A DNA stretch of 64,000 bases from Paraburkholderia sp. BL23I1N1 (GTDB taxonomy: Bacteria > Pseudomonadota > Gammaproteobacteria > Burkholderiales > Burkholderiaceae). Numbering within the stretch: the first letter of the stretch is position 1; each line of letters opens with the position of its first letter. Shown in pieces: positions 9,941 to 19,413 of this stretch. Location of the stretch: assembly GCF_003610295.1 (NCBI RefSeq), contig NZ_RAPV01000002.1:682001-746000 (forward strand), given 5' to 3'. The translations under genes were made by a program, and so were the position numbers. The notes under the pieces are model-generated. The model searched no databases. It saw nothing but the letters and a program-made list of their open reading frames with translations, and was not told the origin of the DNA.

Positions 9941-11170
9941 ATGCCGCGATTTGAATCCTTCGAACAAGGAAACCGGCGAGCAACCCAGGGCGCCCGCGCA
10001 TCGAGCGCGCGCGCAACACCATCGCGGCGCGGGCTTGCCCGCCTTGCTGCCGCGCTATGTGCCGCGTTACCCGCCATCGCCCTTGCGCAGGTGAAGATCG
10101 GCCTTGTGCTGTCGCTGACCGGGCCGGCTGCGTCGCTCGGCATTCCCGCGCGCGACACCGTCACGCTGCTGCCCAAACAGATCGGCGGGCAGAGCGTCGA
10201 ATACATCGTGCTCGACGACGCGTCCGACACCACCCAGGCGGTGCAGGACACCAAGAAGCTGATCTCCGAGAATCACGTCGACGTCATCATCGGTTCGTCG
10301 ATCACGCCGAATTCACTCTCGATGATCGATGTGGTCGCCGATGGCGAAACACCGATGATCTCGCTCGCTTCGTCGGCAAAAATCATCGAACCCGTGGATG
10401 CAAAACGCCACTGGGTATTCAAGACCCCGCAGACCGACGCGATGATGGCCTCGGCGATCGCCGCGCACGCCAGCGCGCACGGCGTCAAAACGATCGCGTT
10501 CATCGGCCAGGCCGACGCGCTCGGCGAAACGTTCTACACCGAAGTCGCCAAGTTCGCGCAACTGCATCACATCGACATGGTGGCGAGCGAGCGCTTCAAT
10601 CGTACCGATCCGAGCGTGACCGGTCAGGTCCTGAAGATTCTCGCGACCCATCCGGATGCGGTGGTGGTCGGCGCGGCCGGCACGCCCGCCGCGCTGCCGC
10701 CGAAGACGCTTCGGGAACGCGGCTACAAAGGGCTGATCTATCACAATCACGGCGTGGGCAATAACGACTTCCTGCGCGTGTGCGGCGCCGATTGCAACGG
10801 GACGTTCCTGCCCGCGAGCCCGGTGCTGGTCGCCGCGCAATTGCCGGCGGACCATCCAGCCAAACGTCTCGCGCTCGACTACATCGCGCGATTCGAGGCA
10901 TTGCGCGGACCGGGCAGCGTGTCGGCGTTCGGTTCGTACACATGGGACGCCGGCATGCTGCTCGGCAACGCGTTGCCGATCGCGCTTAAGGCGGCCGCGC
11001 CCGGCACGCCGGAATTCCGCCGTGCGTTGCGCGACGCGCTGGAAGCGACGCGCGGTCTCGCGGATACCAACGGCGTGGTCAACATGAGCGCCACGGATCA
11101 CCTCGGACTCGATCAGCGCGCGCGCGTGATGGTCGAAATCAAGAATGCGAAGTGGGTTTATCAGCCGTAG
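9941..11170 (+). CDS. ABC transporter substrate-binding protein, branched-chain amino-acid (LivK) type
   Basis: This 409-residue protein has an unusually long n-region rich in Arg, then a hydrophobic core (LARLAAALCAALPAIA) and a cleavage site near Ala49/Gln50. It is therefore exported to the periplasm. The mature part starts VKIGLVLSLTGPAAS and shows DDASDTTQAVQ and IGSSITPNSLS, typical of peripheral binding proteins of the LivJ/LivK type (Peripla_BP_6). These proteins bind amino acids, amides or aromatic acids. A good ribosome site (GAGGAG) precedes the ATG. No permease or ATPase gene is adjacent, so it is either an orphan or works with a transporter encoded elsewhere. Confidence 0.88.
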   Translation: MPRFESFEQGNRRATQGARASSARATPSRRGLARLAAALCAALPAIALAQVKIGLVLSLTGPAASLGIPARDTVTLLPKQIGGQSVEYIVLDDASDTTQAVQDTKKLISENHVDVIIGSSITPNSLSMIDVVADGETPMISLASSAKIIEPVDAKRHWVFKTPQTDAMMASAIAAHASAHGVKTIAFIGQADALGETFYTEVAKFAQLHHIDMVASERFNRTDPSVTGQVLKILATHPDAVVVGAAGTPAALPPKTLRERGYKGLIYHNHGVGNNDFLRVCGADCNGTFLPASPVLVAAQLPADHPAKRLALDYIARFEALRGPGSVSAFGSYTWDAGMLLGNALPIALKAAAPGTPEFRRALRDALEATRGLADTNGVVNMSATDHLGLDQRARVMVEIKNAKWVYQP

Positions 11171-11288
11171 TGAATTTGCAGCGGGTTTGCGCTGACATAG
11201 CGCGGAATGGGCCGGATGTGTTGGATGTGCCAAATGTGCGCTTAACGCGACGGCTTCAACAGATGGACAGATAGACGGACTGCTCACC

Positions 11289-12185
11289 ATGTCTCATGCA
11301 CCACACAGTAACGACGCGTTTTACGCGCACTACCAGTCGCTGCAATTGCACCGCCACCCGCACGGCGTGCTCGAAGTCGTGATGAGCGGCGAGGGCGCGA
11401 ACAAGAGTGGGCTGGCCACCGCTAACGCACGGATGCACTTCGAGCTCGCCGAAATCTGGCGCGATATCGATCGGGATCCCGACACGCGGGTCGCGATCAT
11501 TCGTGGCGAGGGCAGGGGTTTTTCGGCCGGTGGCGACCTGCAACTGGTCGAAGACATGGCGACCGATTTCGACGTCCGTGCACGCGTGTGGCGCGAGGCG
11601 CGCGATCTGGTCTACAACGTGATCAATTGCAGCAAGCCGATCGTGTCGGCGATGCATGGTCCGGCGGTCGGCGCGGGGCTCGTGGCCGGGCTGCTCGCCG
11701 ATATCTCGATTGCGGCGAAGTCAGCGCGAATTATCGATGGCCACACGCGCTTGGGCGTTGCGGCGGGCGATCACGCGGCCATCGTCTGGCCGCTCCTGTG
11801 CGGCATGGCGAAGGCCAAGTATTACCTGCTGCTGTGCGAGCCGGTGAGCGGCGAAGAGGCCGAGCGGATCGGCCTCGTGTCGCTCGCCGTCGACGAAAAC
11901 GATTTGCGGCCCAAAGCATTCGAAGTCGCGCAGAAACTGGCTCACGGCTCGCAAACGGCGATTCGTTGGACCAAGTATGCGTTGAACAACTGGCTGCGCT
12001 CGGCCGGGCCGGCGTTCGACGCGTCGCTGGCACTGGAATTCATGGGTTTTGCCGGGCCGGATGTGCGCGAAGGCGTGAGTTCGCTGCGCGAGCGGCGCGC
12101 GCCGGATTTTGGCGGCGCGGACCCGTGGAGCGGGCGGCCGCGCCAGACGCCGGGCGGCGGTCACTCCAGCGGTGAACGCTCCTGA
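11289..12185 (+). CDS. Enoyl-CoA hydratase/isomerase family protein
   Basis: This 298-residue crotonase-fold protein has the first oxyanion-hole segment GRGFSAGGD at about 75-83 and the second GPAVGAG at 124-130. In the usual catalytic region, the [15 protein letters not shown] segment (151-165) has no obvious glutamate at the hydratase positions. The reaction may therefore differ from straight hydration of a 2-enoyl-CoA. It follows the periplasmic binding protein with about 120 bases between them and could share its transcript. The C-terminus ends in a Gly/Arg-rich tail. The physiological substrate cannot be read from the context. Confidence 0.85.
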   Translation: MSHAPHSNDAFYAHYQSLQLHRHPHGVLEVVMSGEGANKSGLATANARMHFELAEIWRDIDRDPDTRVAIIRGEGRGFSAGGDLQLVEDMATDFDVRARVWREARDLVYNVINCSKPIVSAMHGPAVGAGLVAGLLADISIAAKSARIIDGHTRLGVAAGDHAAIVWPLLCGMAKAKYYLLLCEPVSGEEAERIGLVSLAVDENDLRPKAFEVAQKLAHGSQTAIRWTKYALNNWLRSAGPAFDASLALEFMGFAGPDVREGVSSLRERRAPDFGGADPWSGRPRQTPGGGHSSGERS

Positions 12186-12363
12186 AACCGGAGACTGGCG
12201 CGTAGTGCGCAAAGCCCCGCCAGCCGGCACGTGAGGTGCCGCGCGAGCGGGGCGAACAGCAGCCTGAACCAGGCGCGATTTGCCGCGTCACGCGCGGTAT
12301 GATCGAACCGGACGCGCGCCGGACGGCGCTATTTCCTTCCCTTTATGCAGCGAGGCGACAAGC

Positions 12364-13170
12364 ATGACCGACACACCTGGCACCACGCCGCCCTTTCCCG
12401 GCTTTCCTGGTTTTCCGCCCGCTGAAATGCTCGAACAGATGTGGGGGATGATGCGTCTCTCGCCGTTCAGCTCGGCGTTTTCGGGCGCGCAGGCTGGCAG
12501 CAGCCTCGGGCCGTCGCTGTCGATGATGTCCGACATGATGGCGCCGCTGACCAACGTCGAAGAACTCGACAAGCGCATTACGGATATGCGCGCCGTCGAG
12601 CAGTGGCTGAAGCTCAATCTGAACATGCTGCAGTCCGCCATTCAGGCGCTCGAAGTGCAGCGCGCCACGCTCGCGACGCTGCGTGCGTTCGGCGCGTTCG
12701 CGCAGTCGTCGATGGCGCAGCCGGCTTCCGCGACTGCCGCACCGAGCCCCGGGCCGACTGGCTGGCCGCATCCGTCGACATCTTCGGCTGCTTCGGCTTC
12801 GGGCAGTGCGAACGCATCAGCCGCCGAGCCGGCAAGCGACGAAGGCGAGGCCGCCGCAACGCCACCGTTCGACGCCTCCGCCTGGTGGAATCTGCTGCAA
12901 TCGCAGTTCAATCAGATCGCCCAGTTTGCGATGACGCAGCCCACTGCGGCAGCCGCCGCATCAGGCGGTTCGACGCCGGACTCGCCGGCAGCGGCTTCGG
13001 CAAGAAATGCGGCTGGCGCGCCGAGCGAGGCCGCCGCAGACGCGGGGCCCGCCACCAAACGGCCGGCAGCGAAGCGGGCCGCGCCGTCGGCTTCAACGTC
13101 CGCTTCATCGTCTGCAAAACGCACGGGCAGTACGAGCACCGCAACGCGAGCGACGAAGAAAGCCACTTAA
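12364..13170 (+). CDS. phaM: PhaM-like polyhydroxyalkanoate granule regulator
   Basis: From the ATG at 12364 the protein has 268 residues. The N-terminal part (FPGFPGFPPAEMLEQMWGMM, then LTNVEELDKRITDMRAVEQWLKLNLNMLQ-type helices) matches the PhaM family. In Cupriavidus, PhaM activates the PHA synthase PhaC, sits on PHB granules and links them to the nucleoid. The middle is low-complexity Ala/Ser/Pro. The C-terminus is Lys/Ala/Thr-rich (AAKRAAPS, TRATKKAT), like the DNA-binding PAKKA tails of PhaM. Together this suggests the host makes PHA, although no pha synthase gene is in the window. An upstream ATG at 12280 is in frame but adds residues without family character. Confidence 0.85.
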   Translation: MTDTPGTTPPFPGFPGFPPAEMLEQMWGMMRLSPFSSAFSGAQAGSSLGPSLSMMSDMMAPLTNVEELDKRITDMRAVEQWLKLNLNMLQSAIQALEVQRATLATLRAFGAFAQSSMAQPASATAAPSPGPTGWPHPSTSSAASASGSANASAAEPASDEGEAAATPPFDASAWWNLLQSQFNQIAQFAMTQPTAAAAASGGSTPDSPAAASARNAAGAPSEAAADAGPATKRPAAKRAAPSASTSASSSAKRTGSTSTATRATKKAT

Positions 13171-13770
13171 CGAACGGCAGAAACGAAGCCAGGCAGCGCG
13201 ACCCTTGCGACGACGACGCAGAGCCTTGGGGGATCGGTGGTGAAAACGCAGCCAAACGAAGCGAATTCACCGCCTGTCATGGTTTTGACCCCGATCGTCG
13301 GCCACACTCCGCGAAACGGACGGTTTATTGAGAGAGGTCAATCCGGCAGGGGAAATGCGTCTGCTAGCGCACGGGATCCGTAAAGTCAGCGTGCTATCAT
13401 TGTGTAAGCTTCATTGGGCTTTTGGGCGTGCGCTGAAAACAACCAATCCAGCCGCCCTTGCTCCATTCGCCGCCGGTACTCCCGGCGCAGGGCTGGACGG
13501 TGCGGATTCATCGCAAACTGGCTCGACCTCAGGCATAGGGTATCCCTCACCCACGGTTGGCCGCGTAGCGCGTAACTTCTGGTTAGCCGCGCCGCGCAAA
13601 CGGCTGGACTTCTTTGCTGCCCGGTGCATCTGGGCGGCCGATTACCGCGTAAAATTGAATGCTTGGCCGATAAACGATGCACAAAACGGTGCGCTTCGTT
13701 CGTCATCAGCAAAAGTGCTACACGAAGTAGTTACAGACACAGACAGTATGCGCAGAACAGGGGTGGGACT
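13171..13770. other. 600-bp stretch without a recognisable gene
   Basis: The stretch between phaM and the diiron protein contains open frames on both strands, but none has a ribosome site, family motifs or plausible composition. No tRNA cloverleaf or Rho-independent terminator was seen. It may hold the promoter and a long leader for the gene at 13771, or a small RNA; the sequence alone does not decide. Confidence 0.5.
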
Positions 13771-14643
13771 ATGAACACCATGCTTTATCCGGAACTTTAT
13801 AAATCGCTCGAATCCGTTCGATGGGACATGGAGAAAGACATTCCCTGGGACAAGTTCGATGCATCGCTATTGACCGACGAGCAGGCAGCGACGATCAAGA
13901 TGAACGCGATCACCGAATGGTCGGCGTTGCCCGCCACGGAAATGTTCTTGCGTGACAACCATCACGACAGCGATTTCTCCGCGTTCATGAGCGTGTGGTT
14001 CTTCGAAGAACAGAAGCATTCGCTGGTGCTGATGGAATATCTGCGCCGCTTCAAGCCGGAAATGTGCCCGACCGAAGAAGAGCTGCACGCCGTGCGCTTC
14101 GAATTCGATCCGGCGCCGCCGCTCGAAACGCTGATGCTGCACTTCTGCGGCGAAATCCGCCTGAATCACTGGTATCGCCGTGCTGCCGAATGGCACACCG
14201 AGCCGGTCATCAAGGCCATCTACGAAACCATTTCGCGCGACGAAGCGCGTCATGGCGGCGCGTACCTGCGCTACATGAAGAAAGCGATGGTGCAAACCGG
14301 CGATATCGCGCGTGCTGCGTTCGCCAAGATCGGCGTCCTGATGGCATCGGCGCGCCGCACGGAAAAGCCGCTGCACCCCACCAACCTGCACGTGAATCAG
14401 GCGCTGTTCCCGCGCGACACGATCCAATCGCGTCTGCCGGATCCGGAATGGCTCGAGCGCTGGCTCGACGATCAGATCCGTTTCGACGACGGCTGGGAAA
14501 AGAAAGTGGTCGAGCGCATTCTGCACAACCTGTCGATTCTGTTCGAGCGCACGTTCAATACGGCGCAGGAACTGAACCGTTATCGCAAGGAAGTGGTCGC
14601 GCGCCTGCAGGCCGATCAGAAGTCGGCTGAACAGCCGGCTTGA
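13771..14643 (+). CDS. Ferritin-like diiron domain protein
   Basis: This protein of 290 residues begins MNTMLYPELYKSLESVRW. Two helical Glu/His motifs are visible: TEWSALPATEMF with FFEEQKHS (EExxH) in the first half, and ISRDEARHGGAYL (DExRH) in the second. These are carboxylate-bridged diiron ligands as in ferritin-like, acyl-ACP desaturase-like and AurF-like oxygenases. There is no signal peptide, so it is cytoplasmic. The start at 13771 is preceded by a GGGGTGGG stretch that can act as ribosome site; the upstream frame looks non-coding. The gene is followed by a strong terminator, so it forms a single-gene unit. Substrate and reaction are unknown. Confidence 0.82.
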   Translation: MNTMLYPELYKSLESVRWDMEKDIPWDKFDASLLTDEQAATIKMNAITEWSALPATEMFLRDNHHDSDFSAFMSVWFFEEQKHSLVLMEYLRRFKPEMCPTEEELHAVRFEFDPAPPLETLMLHFCGEIRLNHWYRRAAEWHTEPVIKAIYETISRDEARHGGAYLRYMKKAMVQTGDIARAAFAKIGVLMASARRTEKPLHPTNLHVNQALFPRDTIQSRLPDPEWLERWLDDQIRFDDGWEKKVVERILHNLSILFERTFNTAQELNRYRKEVVARLQADQKSAEQPA

Positions 14644-14684
14644 TGGTTTAGTCGGGGTTTAGTCGGTTTAAGGTTTCAGGAACG

Positions 14685-14716
14685 GCCCGGCAGGCGTGAG
14701 CTTGCCGGGCTGTTTT
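14685..14716 (+). terminator. Rho-independent terminator
   Basis: GCCCGGCA pairs with TGCCGGGC around a 10-base loop and is followed by TGTTTT. It lies 41 bases after the diiron protein gene. Confidence 0.85.
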
Positions 14717-14774
14717 GCTTCATGCCTTTCGCCGTGTATCGTGGCGGCACTTCTTTTTTCTTCGCGACACCATC

Positions 14775-15257
14775 ATGGCCGCTATTTTTGAACGCAAGAT
14801 TTTTACGCGCGACGCGCTGGTGAAGCTTCGCGCTTCGATGTCCGCGCCGGTTGTATTTACCAATGGGGTGTTCGACATCCTGCATCGTGGGCATGTCACT
14901 TATCTTGCCGACGCCAAAGCGCTCGGCGCTTGCCTGATTGTCGGCGTCAATAGCGATGCGTCAGTGCGCATGCTAGGCAAAGGGGACGACCGGCCGATCA
15001 ATAACGAGGCCGATCGGATGGCCTTGCTGGCGGCGCTTGAGAGCGTCGATTACGTGGTGTGCTTTGGCGAAAAGACGCCCGTGGAGCTGATTTCGGCGTT
15101 GCGGCCGGACGTGCTCGTCAAAGGCGGCGACTACGACATGGATGTTTTGCCCGAGTCGGCCATTGTGCGGGGATGGGGCGGCAAGGCTTTGGCAATTCCC
15201 TTCGAGCACGAGCGCTCAACCACCGCGCTATTGAAGAAGGTTCGCGCGCAAGGGTGA
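14775..15257 (+). CDS. rfaE2: D-glycero-beta-D-manno-heptose 1-phosphate adenylyltransferase
   Basis: This 160-residue protein is the stand-alone adenylyltransferase half of HldE. It converts heptose 1-phosphate and ATP to ADP-heptose for the LPS inner core. The cytidylyltransferase-like fold is marked by FTNGVFDILHRGHV (28-41), with the HxGH nucleotide motif at 37-40, and by VGVNSDASVR, VKGGDYD and the C-terminal ERSTTALLKK. The kinase domain found in E. coli HldE is absent, as is normal in Burkholderia where HldA is separate. The ATG at 14775 was chosen because the upstream in-frame part overlaps the preceding terminator region. It ends 3 bases from the stop of the convergent small gene at 15261. 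Confidence 0.93.
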   Translation: MAAIFERKIFTRDALVKLRASMSAPVVFTNGVFDILHRGHVTYLADAKALGACLIVGVNSDASVRMLGKGDDRPINNEADRMALLAALESVDYVVCFGEKTPVELISALRPDVLVKGGDYDMDVLPESAIVRGWGGKALAIPFEHERSTTALLKKVRAQG

Positions 15258-15260
15258 TCG

Positions 15261-15500
15261 TTACTGCGGCAGTGCCGATGCCGCGATCGGCGCGGTTGGC
15301 GCCGGGCCGCCTACGACTGCCTGGTCGGCGGCTTCGGCTGCCGTAACGGGTCGCACCTTCAACCACTCCGCATGGAACTGACGGTTCAGATGGTTCGGCT
15401 CGCGGTTGCCGGCTGTGGGCGCCGGGCCGAATACGCCGCGCACTGCGACGAAGGCCAGCATGTTGGCAAGAAACAATATGGCGATCAGCCAGCGCAGCAT
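15261..15500 (-). CDS. Small membrane-anchored or secreted protein of unknown function
   Basis: This 79-residue protein begins MLRWLIAILFLANMLAFVAV, a signal peptide or single membrane anchor, followed by a Pro/Ala-rich hydrophilic tail. It is downstream of coaX on the same strand with a 64-base gap and is probably co-transcribed with birA-coaX. The short tail contains no recognised domain. Confidence 0.65.
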   Translation of the reverse strand: MLRWLIAILFLANMLAFVAVRGVFGPAPTAGNREPNHLNRQFHAEWLKVRPVTAAEAADQAVVGGPAPTAPIAASALPQ

Positions 15501-15564
15501 CGTTAGTATTCCCCGTCGATAAGTTCAGCCGCCGTTATCCCGCGGTTATCCGTATGGCCGCGAC

Positions 15565-16380
15565 TCAGGCGTCGTGTTCCATCGCGCGTTCGGCGGCAAT
15601 CAGTGCAAGCCCCGACAGCACCAGCGAATCGTGGCGAGTATGCGGCACTTTTAGCGCGCTTGTCACTTCGTCCACGGCGCCGCCGCTTACTATGAGGCGC
15701 ACCGGCACCTGCCATTCGTCCTGCAAGTCACGCCACATCCGTTCGATCAAACCGGCTTGCGCCAATGTGCAACCGGCCGACAACGAACGCGGCGTATCGG
15801 TCGCGAAGAACGGACCGCTGCGTTCTCGATCAGACGAGGCGTCCGGGTCGAGCAGGCCGCGCGCCGCGTTGGCGTCGAGCGTCGGCAATTGCGCCGTGTG
15901 CTCGCCTAGCGAGCGCATCATCAAGGTCCAGCCCGGCGCAATCAGGCCGCCGACAAAGCAGCCGTCCGCACGCAACGCTTCCAGCGTGGTCGCCGTGCCG
16001 AACGTCGCAATGAGCAGATTCTCGCCGGGAAACGCCGCGTGCGCGCCAATCAGGCCGGCCCAGCGGTCGCTGCCGAGAGCATGGGGTGTCGTGTAGCTGT
16101 TGGTCACGCCGCATTGCTGAGCGCAGGCGCGGATCGTCGTGTACGGCAGGTGCGGCCAGTGAGCGTCGAGTAATGCGGCAATCCGCGCCGCGACACTTTT
16201 GCCCGCGACGTTCGATAACCATGCGCCGCCCGGCGTCGGCAAATCCGACCAGTCAGGTTGGTCAGCGCCGCCGTGCGCGAGCGCGCCGGCCGCGATTGGC
16301 GTGCCGTCCGGCTCCACCAGCGCCCACTTGATGCGGCTATTGCCCGCGTCGATCAACAGGTAAGGCGCGCTGCGTGTCAT
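15565..16380 (-). CDS. coaX: Type III pantothenate kinase
   Basis: This 271-residue kinase catalyses the first step of coenzyme A synthesis. It has the phosphate-binding DAGNSRIKW at residues 11-19, GSDRWAGL at 103-110 and FGTATTLE near 127-134. These are the ASKHA-fold motifs of CoaX; in the last one Phe stands where many homologues have Asp-Ala. Its ATG overlaps the stop of birA by 4 bases, so the pair is translationally coupled. The birA-coaX order is common in Betaproteobacteria. Confidence 0.94.
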   Translation of the reverse strand: MTRSAPYLLIDAGNSRIKWALVEPDGTPIAAGALAHGGADQPDWSDLPTPGGAWLSNVAGKSVAARIAALLDAHWPHLPYTTIRACAQQCGVTNSYTTPHALGSDRWAGLIGAHAAFPGENLLIATFGTATTLEALRADGCFVGGLIAPGWTLMMRSLGEHTAQLPTLDANAARGLLDPDASSDRERSGPFFATDTPRSLSAGCTLAQAGLIERMWRDLQDEWQVPVRLIVSGGAVDEVTSALKVPHTRHDSLVLSGLALIAAERAMEHDA

Positions 16381-17282
16381 GCAGCACCGTCGGCCAGACG
16401 CAGCGAGACGTCACCGGTCGCGACGGTCAGAGGGCCTGCCGCCGTGTTGAGCAGCAATTGCCCGCGCTCGTCGACGCCCGCCGCCACGCCGCGCGCCAGT
16501 TCCTGACCTTGCTCCAGGAGCACGACTTCGCGGCCCGCGTAGGCGTGCACGGCATTCCAGCGCGCCTGGAATGGGGCGAAGCCTTCGGCGCCGAAGCGCT
16601 GCAACGCAGGTTCGAGCGCGTTCAGTTCCGCCGCCAGCGTATCGGTGAGGTTCGCATTCGGCAGCGCGCGTTGCAGCGCCGTCGGCACGGTGCTGCGCGC
16701 TTGCGCCGGCACGTCCGCGTTCAGCGCGCCGACCTTGGCGGCAAGCTCGTCGGCACCCTTCACATTGGTGCCGATGCCGATCACCACGGCGCTCGCGTCA
16801 TCCGTGCTCCACGCCGTTTCGATCAGGATGCCGGCCAATTTGTCGCCTTCGAGCAGGACGTCGTTCGGCCACTTCAGTGCGATCTGTCCAGGACCCGCGA
16901 CCGGCAACGTGCGCAGCCCGTCGACCAGCGCCACGCCGACCGCGAGGCTCAAACCCGCCAGCCCTTCGAGCGGACGCGGCAGCACGCACGCCACCGAAAA
17001 CAGCAGCGCGTTGCCCGGCTCCGCATACCACGGGCGGCCACGGCGGCCGCGGCCGGCGGTTTGCAGATACGCGACCCGCACGATCGGCCGCGGCAGCGCA
17101 TTGGCTTTGCGCGGCAGTGCCTTGACGCGCGTCATCAGGTCGGCGTTGGTCGAGCCGGTTTCCTCGACGATTTCGATCGGCCAGTCATGCGCGTGCGGGC
17201 CGAATAGCGCGACGGCGCGTTCGCGGTCGATGCGCCAATCGGAAGCCGCGGCGGCTTGGGGTGGGGTCTTGGAGGCGTTCAT
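16377..17282 (-). CDS. birA: Biotin--[acetyl-CoA carboxylase] ligase
   Basis: This 301-residue enzyme activates biotin as biotinyl-AMP and attaches it to the carboxylase carrier protein. The biotinyl-AMP loop GRGRRGRPW is at 77-85, KWPNDV at 137-142 and the GIGTNV strand near 194-199, followed by a C-terminal SH3-like domain. The N-terminal winged helix of E. coli BirA is absent, so this form should not be a repressor. A TACAAT box on the minus strand ends only 8 bases before the ATG at 17282. Either the mRNA is nearly leaderless or translation starts further in. Confidence 0.93.
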   Translation of the reverse strand: MNASKTPPQAAAASDWRIDRERAVALFGPHAHDWPIEIVEETGSTNADLMTRVKALPRKANALPRPIVRVAYLQTAGRGRRGRPWYAEPGNALLFSVACVLPRPLEGLAGLSLAVGVALVDGLRTLPVAGPGQIALKWPNDVLLEGDKLAGILIETAWSTDDASAVVIGIGTNVKGADELAAKVGALNADVPAQARSTVPTALQRALPNANLTDTLAAELNALEPALQRFGAEGFAPFQARWNAVHAYAGREVVLLEQGQELARGVAAGVDERGQLLLNTAAGPLTVATGDVSLRLADGAA

Positions 17283-17348
17283 GTCTCATATTGTAGCGAC
17301 AGCGAACGCTGTAAGCCCGTGAGCACGGTTCATCGGCCGCGCCTTCGT

Positions 17349-17354
17349 TACAAT
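17349..17354 (+). promoter_or_regulatory. Possible -10 box of the Mla-type operon
   Basis: TACAAT overlaps the first ATG of the mlaE-like open frame (TACAATG). If this is the -10 box, the ATG at 17353 cannot be the start, and TTG at 17389 becomes the likely start. Confidence 0.4.
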
Positions 17355-17388
17355 GACCCCTAATCCGATAACCAGATTGCAGCGATCC

Positions 17389-18522
17389 TTGAACTACGAC
17401 ACTCCGCCCGGCCTTGAAGTCGCGGCAGGCAGCCAAGGCAAGATCGTCCGGCTCTCCGGCCAGTGGACGGCGCTCGCACTCGCGCGCGACAAGGCCACTG
17501 GCCACGTGATCCCGCTATTGCGCTCGCTGACTCACGCTGAAGGCATCCGCCAATGGGACCTGTCGCGCATCGACCGGATGGACCACGTCGGCGGCCAGGC
17601 CCTGTGGCGCGTGTGGGGCCACAAGATGCCCCCGGACACCACGCTCACCGATACGCAACGCGACATTTTCGAGCGCATCGCGCTGCTCGACACGGTGCGC
17701 GAAAAGGTCGAGCCGGTGATCAGGTTCGATCCGTTCACCCGCCTGGGTCTGGCTATCTTCTCGTTCTTCGAGCATCTGTACGGCGGATTCGGCATGCTCG
17801 GACAGGTCGTGCTCGATATCCTCGCGATCCTGCGCAAGCCGAAAATCACGCCGTGGACCGAGATCTCCGCGAACGTCTATAACGCCGGCGCCAAGGCCTT
17901 GCCGATCACCGCGCTGGTCGCATTCCTGATCGGCATCGTGCTGAGCTATCTGTCGGCACAGCAACTGCGGCTTTTCGGCGCGAATCAATACATCGTCAAT
18001 ATTCTTGGGCTGTCGGTGATTCGCGAGCTGGGACCGGTGCTGTCGGCGATTCTGGTCGCAGGCCGCTCGGGTTCGGCGATCACCGCGCAGATCGGCGTGA
18101 TGCGCGTCACCGAAGAACTCGACGCCATGCGCGTGATGGGCATCCCGCACGGCCTGCGGCTGATCCTGCCGCGCGTGGTCGCGCTCGGCGTGGCCATGCC
18201 GCTCCTCGTGATGTGGACCAACATCATCGCGCTGACGGGCGGCGCGCTGGCCGCGAAGATCGTGCTCGGTATCGACATGAGCTACTTCGCGCGCGCCTTG
18301 CCGAGTGTGGTGCCGGTCGCGAACTTGTGGATCGGCCTTGGCAAGGGCGTTGCGTTCGGCATGCTGATCGCCATCGTCGGCTGTCACTTCGGCTTCCGTA
18401 TCAAGGCCAATTCGCAAAGTCTCGGCGAAGGCACGACGACCTCGGTGGTGACTTCGATCACCATCGTGATTCTCGCGGACGCGGTGTTCGCGATCCTCTT
18501 CCAGAACGTGGGGCTAGGATGA
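17389..18522 (+). CDS. mlaE: MlaE-type ABC permease with N-terminal STAS-like domain
   Basis: The inner-membrane permease of a phospholipid (MCE/Mla) transport system. Residues 1 to about 110 form a STAS-like domain (IVRLSGQWTALALA, WDLSRIDRMDHVGGQALW). The rest is the MlaE fold, with NVYNAGAKALPITALVAFLIG, IRELGPVLSAILVAGRSGSAITA-type and EELDAMRVMGI segments and 5-6 membrane helices. An ATG at 17353 is in frame, but it overlaps a TACAAT box; TTG at 17389 (NYDTPPGLEV) fits a 28-base leader better. It overlaps the ATPase gene by 4 bases. MlaE, MlaF, MlaD and a lipoprotein follow one another and should form one operon. Confidence 0.9.
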   Translation: MNYDTPPGLEVAAGSQGKIVRLSGQWTALALARDKATGHVIPLLRSLTHAEGIRQWDLSRIDRMDHVGGQALWRVWGHKMPPDTTLTDTQRDIFERIALLDTVREKVEPVIRFDPFTRLGLAIFSFFEHLYGGFGMLGQVVLDILAILRKPKITPWTEISANVYNAGAKALPITALVAFLIGIVLSYLSAQQLRLFGANQYIVNILGLSVIRELGPVLSAILVAGRSGSAITAQIGVMRVTEELDAMRVMGIPHGLRLILPRVVALGVAMPLLVMWTNIIALTGGALAAKIVLGIDMSYFARALPSVVPVANLWIGLGKGVAFGMLIAIVGCHFGFRIKANSQSLGEGTTTSVVTSITIVILADAVFAILFQNVGLG

Positions 18523-19397
18523 TCGCGCCACTCACCCAGGCCGTACGCGGCCAACCGATGCCTGAGATTGCGGAGCCAGTGATCGAGGTGATCGACATCA
18601 CCAAGCGCTATGGCCGCAACATCGTGCATCAGCATCTGGATTTCGACGTGCGGCGCGGCGAGATCGTCTCGATCGTCGGCGGATCGGGCTCGGGCAAGAC
18701 CACGCTGGTGCGTCAGATTCTCGGCCTGGAGCGGCCGTCGTCGGGAACCATCAAGCTGTTCGGTGAGGACATCGCCACCATTTCGCCGGACACCGCGCTG
18801 CTCATGCGCAGCCGCTCCGGGATGCTGTTTCAGCGTGGTGCGCTGTTCTCGTCGCTCTCGGTGTTCGACAACGTCGCGCAGCCGTTGCGCGAACTCGGCA
18901 GGGTGCCCGACGACCTGCTGCGCGACATCGTGATGCTCAAGCTCGAGATGGTCGGCCTGCCGTGCAAGCATGCGTCGAAGATGCCGTCGGCGCTCTCGGG
19001 CGGGATGATCAAGCGCGTGGGTATTGCGCGCGCCATCGCGCTCGAGCCTGAGCTGCTGTTTCTCGACGAACCGACCGCCGGCCTCGATCCGCAGGCGTCC
19101 GACGAGTTCGTCGAACTGATCTCCGCGCTGCATCGTGCGCTCGGTCTGACGGTGGTGATGGTCACGCACGATCTCGACACAATGATCGCGCTGTCTACCC
19201 GCGTCGCCGTGCTGGCGGATCGCAAGGTGCTGGTCGCCGCGCCGGTCGAGGAGGCGGCGGGCGTCGATCACCCGTTTATCCGCGAATATTTCCTCGGCCT
19301 GCGCGGGCGTCGCGCGCTGCAGGCGCTGCCGCCGGAACGCCGCGCGAAATTGCCGCGCGCCGCGCTCGAATCGGCATCGTCCGAATTGCCGCTGTGA
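18519..19397 (+). CDS. mlaF: MlaF-type ABC transporter ATP-binding protein
   Basis: This 292-residue ATPase energises the Mla-type lipid transporter. From the ATG at 18519 the Walker A is GGSGSGKTT (about 55-63), the signature LSGGMIKR, and the Walker B LLFLDEPTAGLD followed by VTHDLDT (H-loop). The LSGGMxKR signature variant is characteristic of MlaF/Mkl proteins. The ATG overlaps the permease stop (ATGA). The C-terminal tail past the ATPase core (RALQALPPERRAKLPR) has no known domain. Confidence 0.92.
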   Translation: MIAPLTQAVRGQPMPEIAEPVIEVIDITKRYGRNIVHQHLDFDVRRGEIVSIVGGSGSGKTTLVRQILGLERPSSGTIKLFGEDIATISPDTALLMRSRSGMLFQRGALFSSLSVFDNVAQPLRELGRVPDDLLRDIVMLKLEMVGLPCKHASKMPSALSGGMIKRVGIARAIALEPELLFLDEPTAGLDPQASDEFVELISALHRALGLTVVMVTHDLDTMIALSTRVAVLADRKVLVAAPVEEAAGVDHPFIREYFLGLRGRRALQALPPERRAKLPRAALESASSELPL

Positions 19398-19413
19398 ACC
19401 AGGGAACCTGACA

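Noticed and set aside
13328..13774. 148-residue plus-strand frame before the diiron gene
   Set aside because: Overlaps the start of the diiron gene, has no ribosome site and no recognisable motif.
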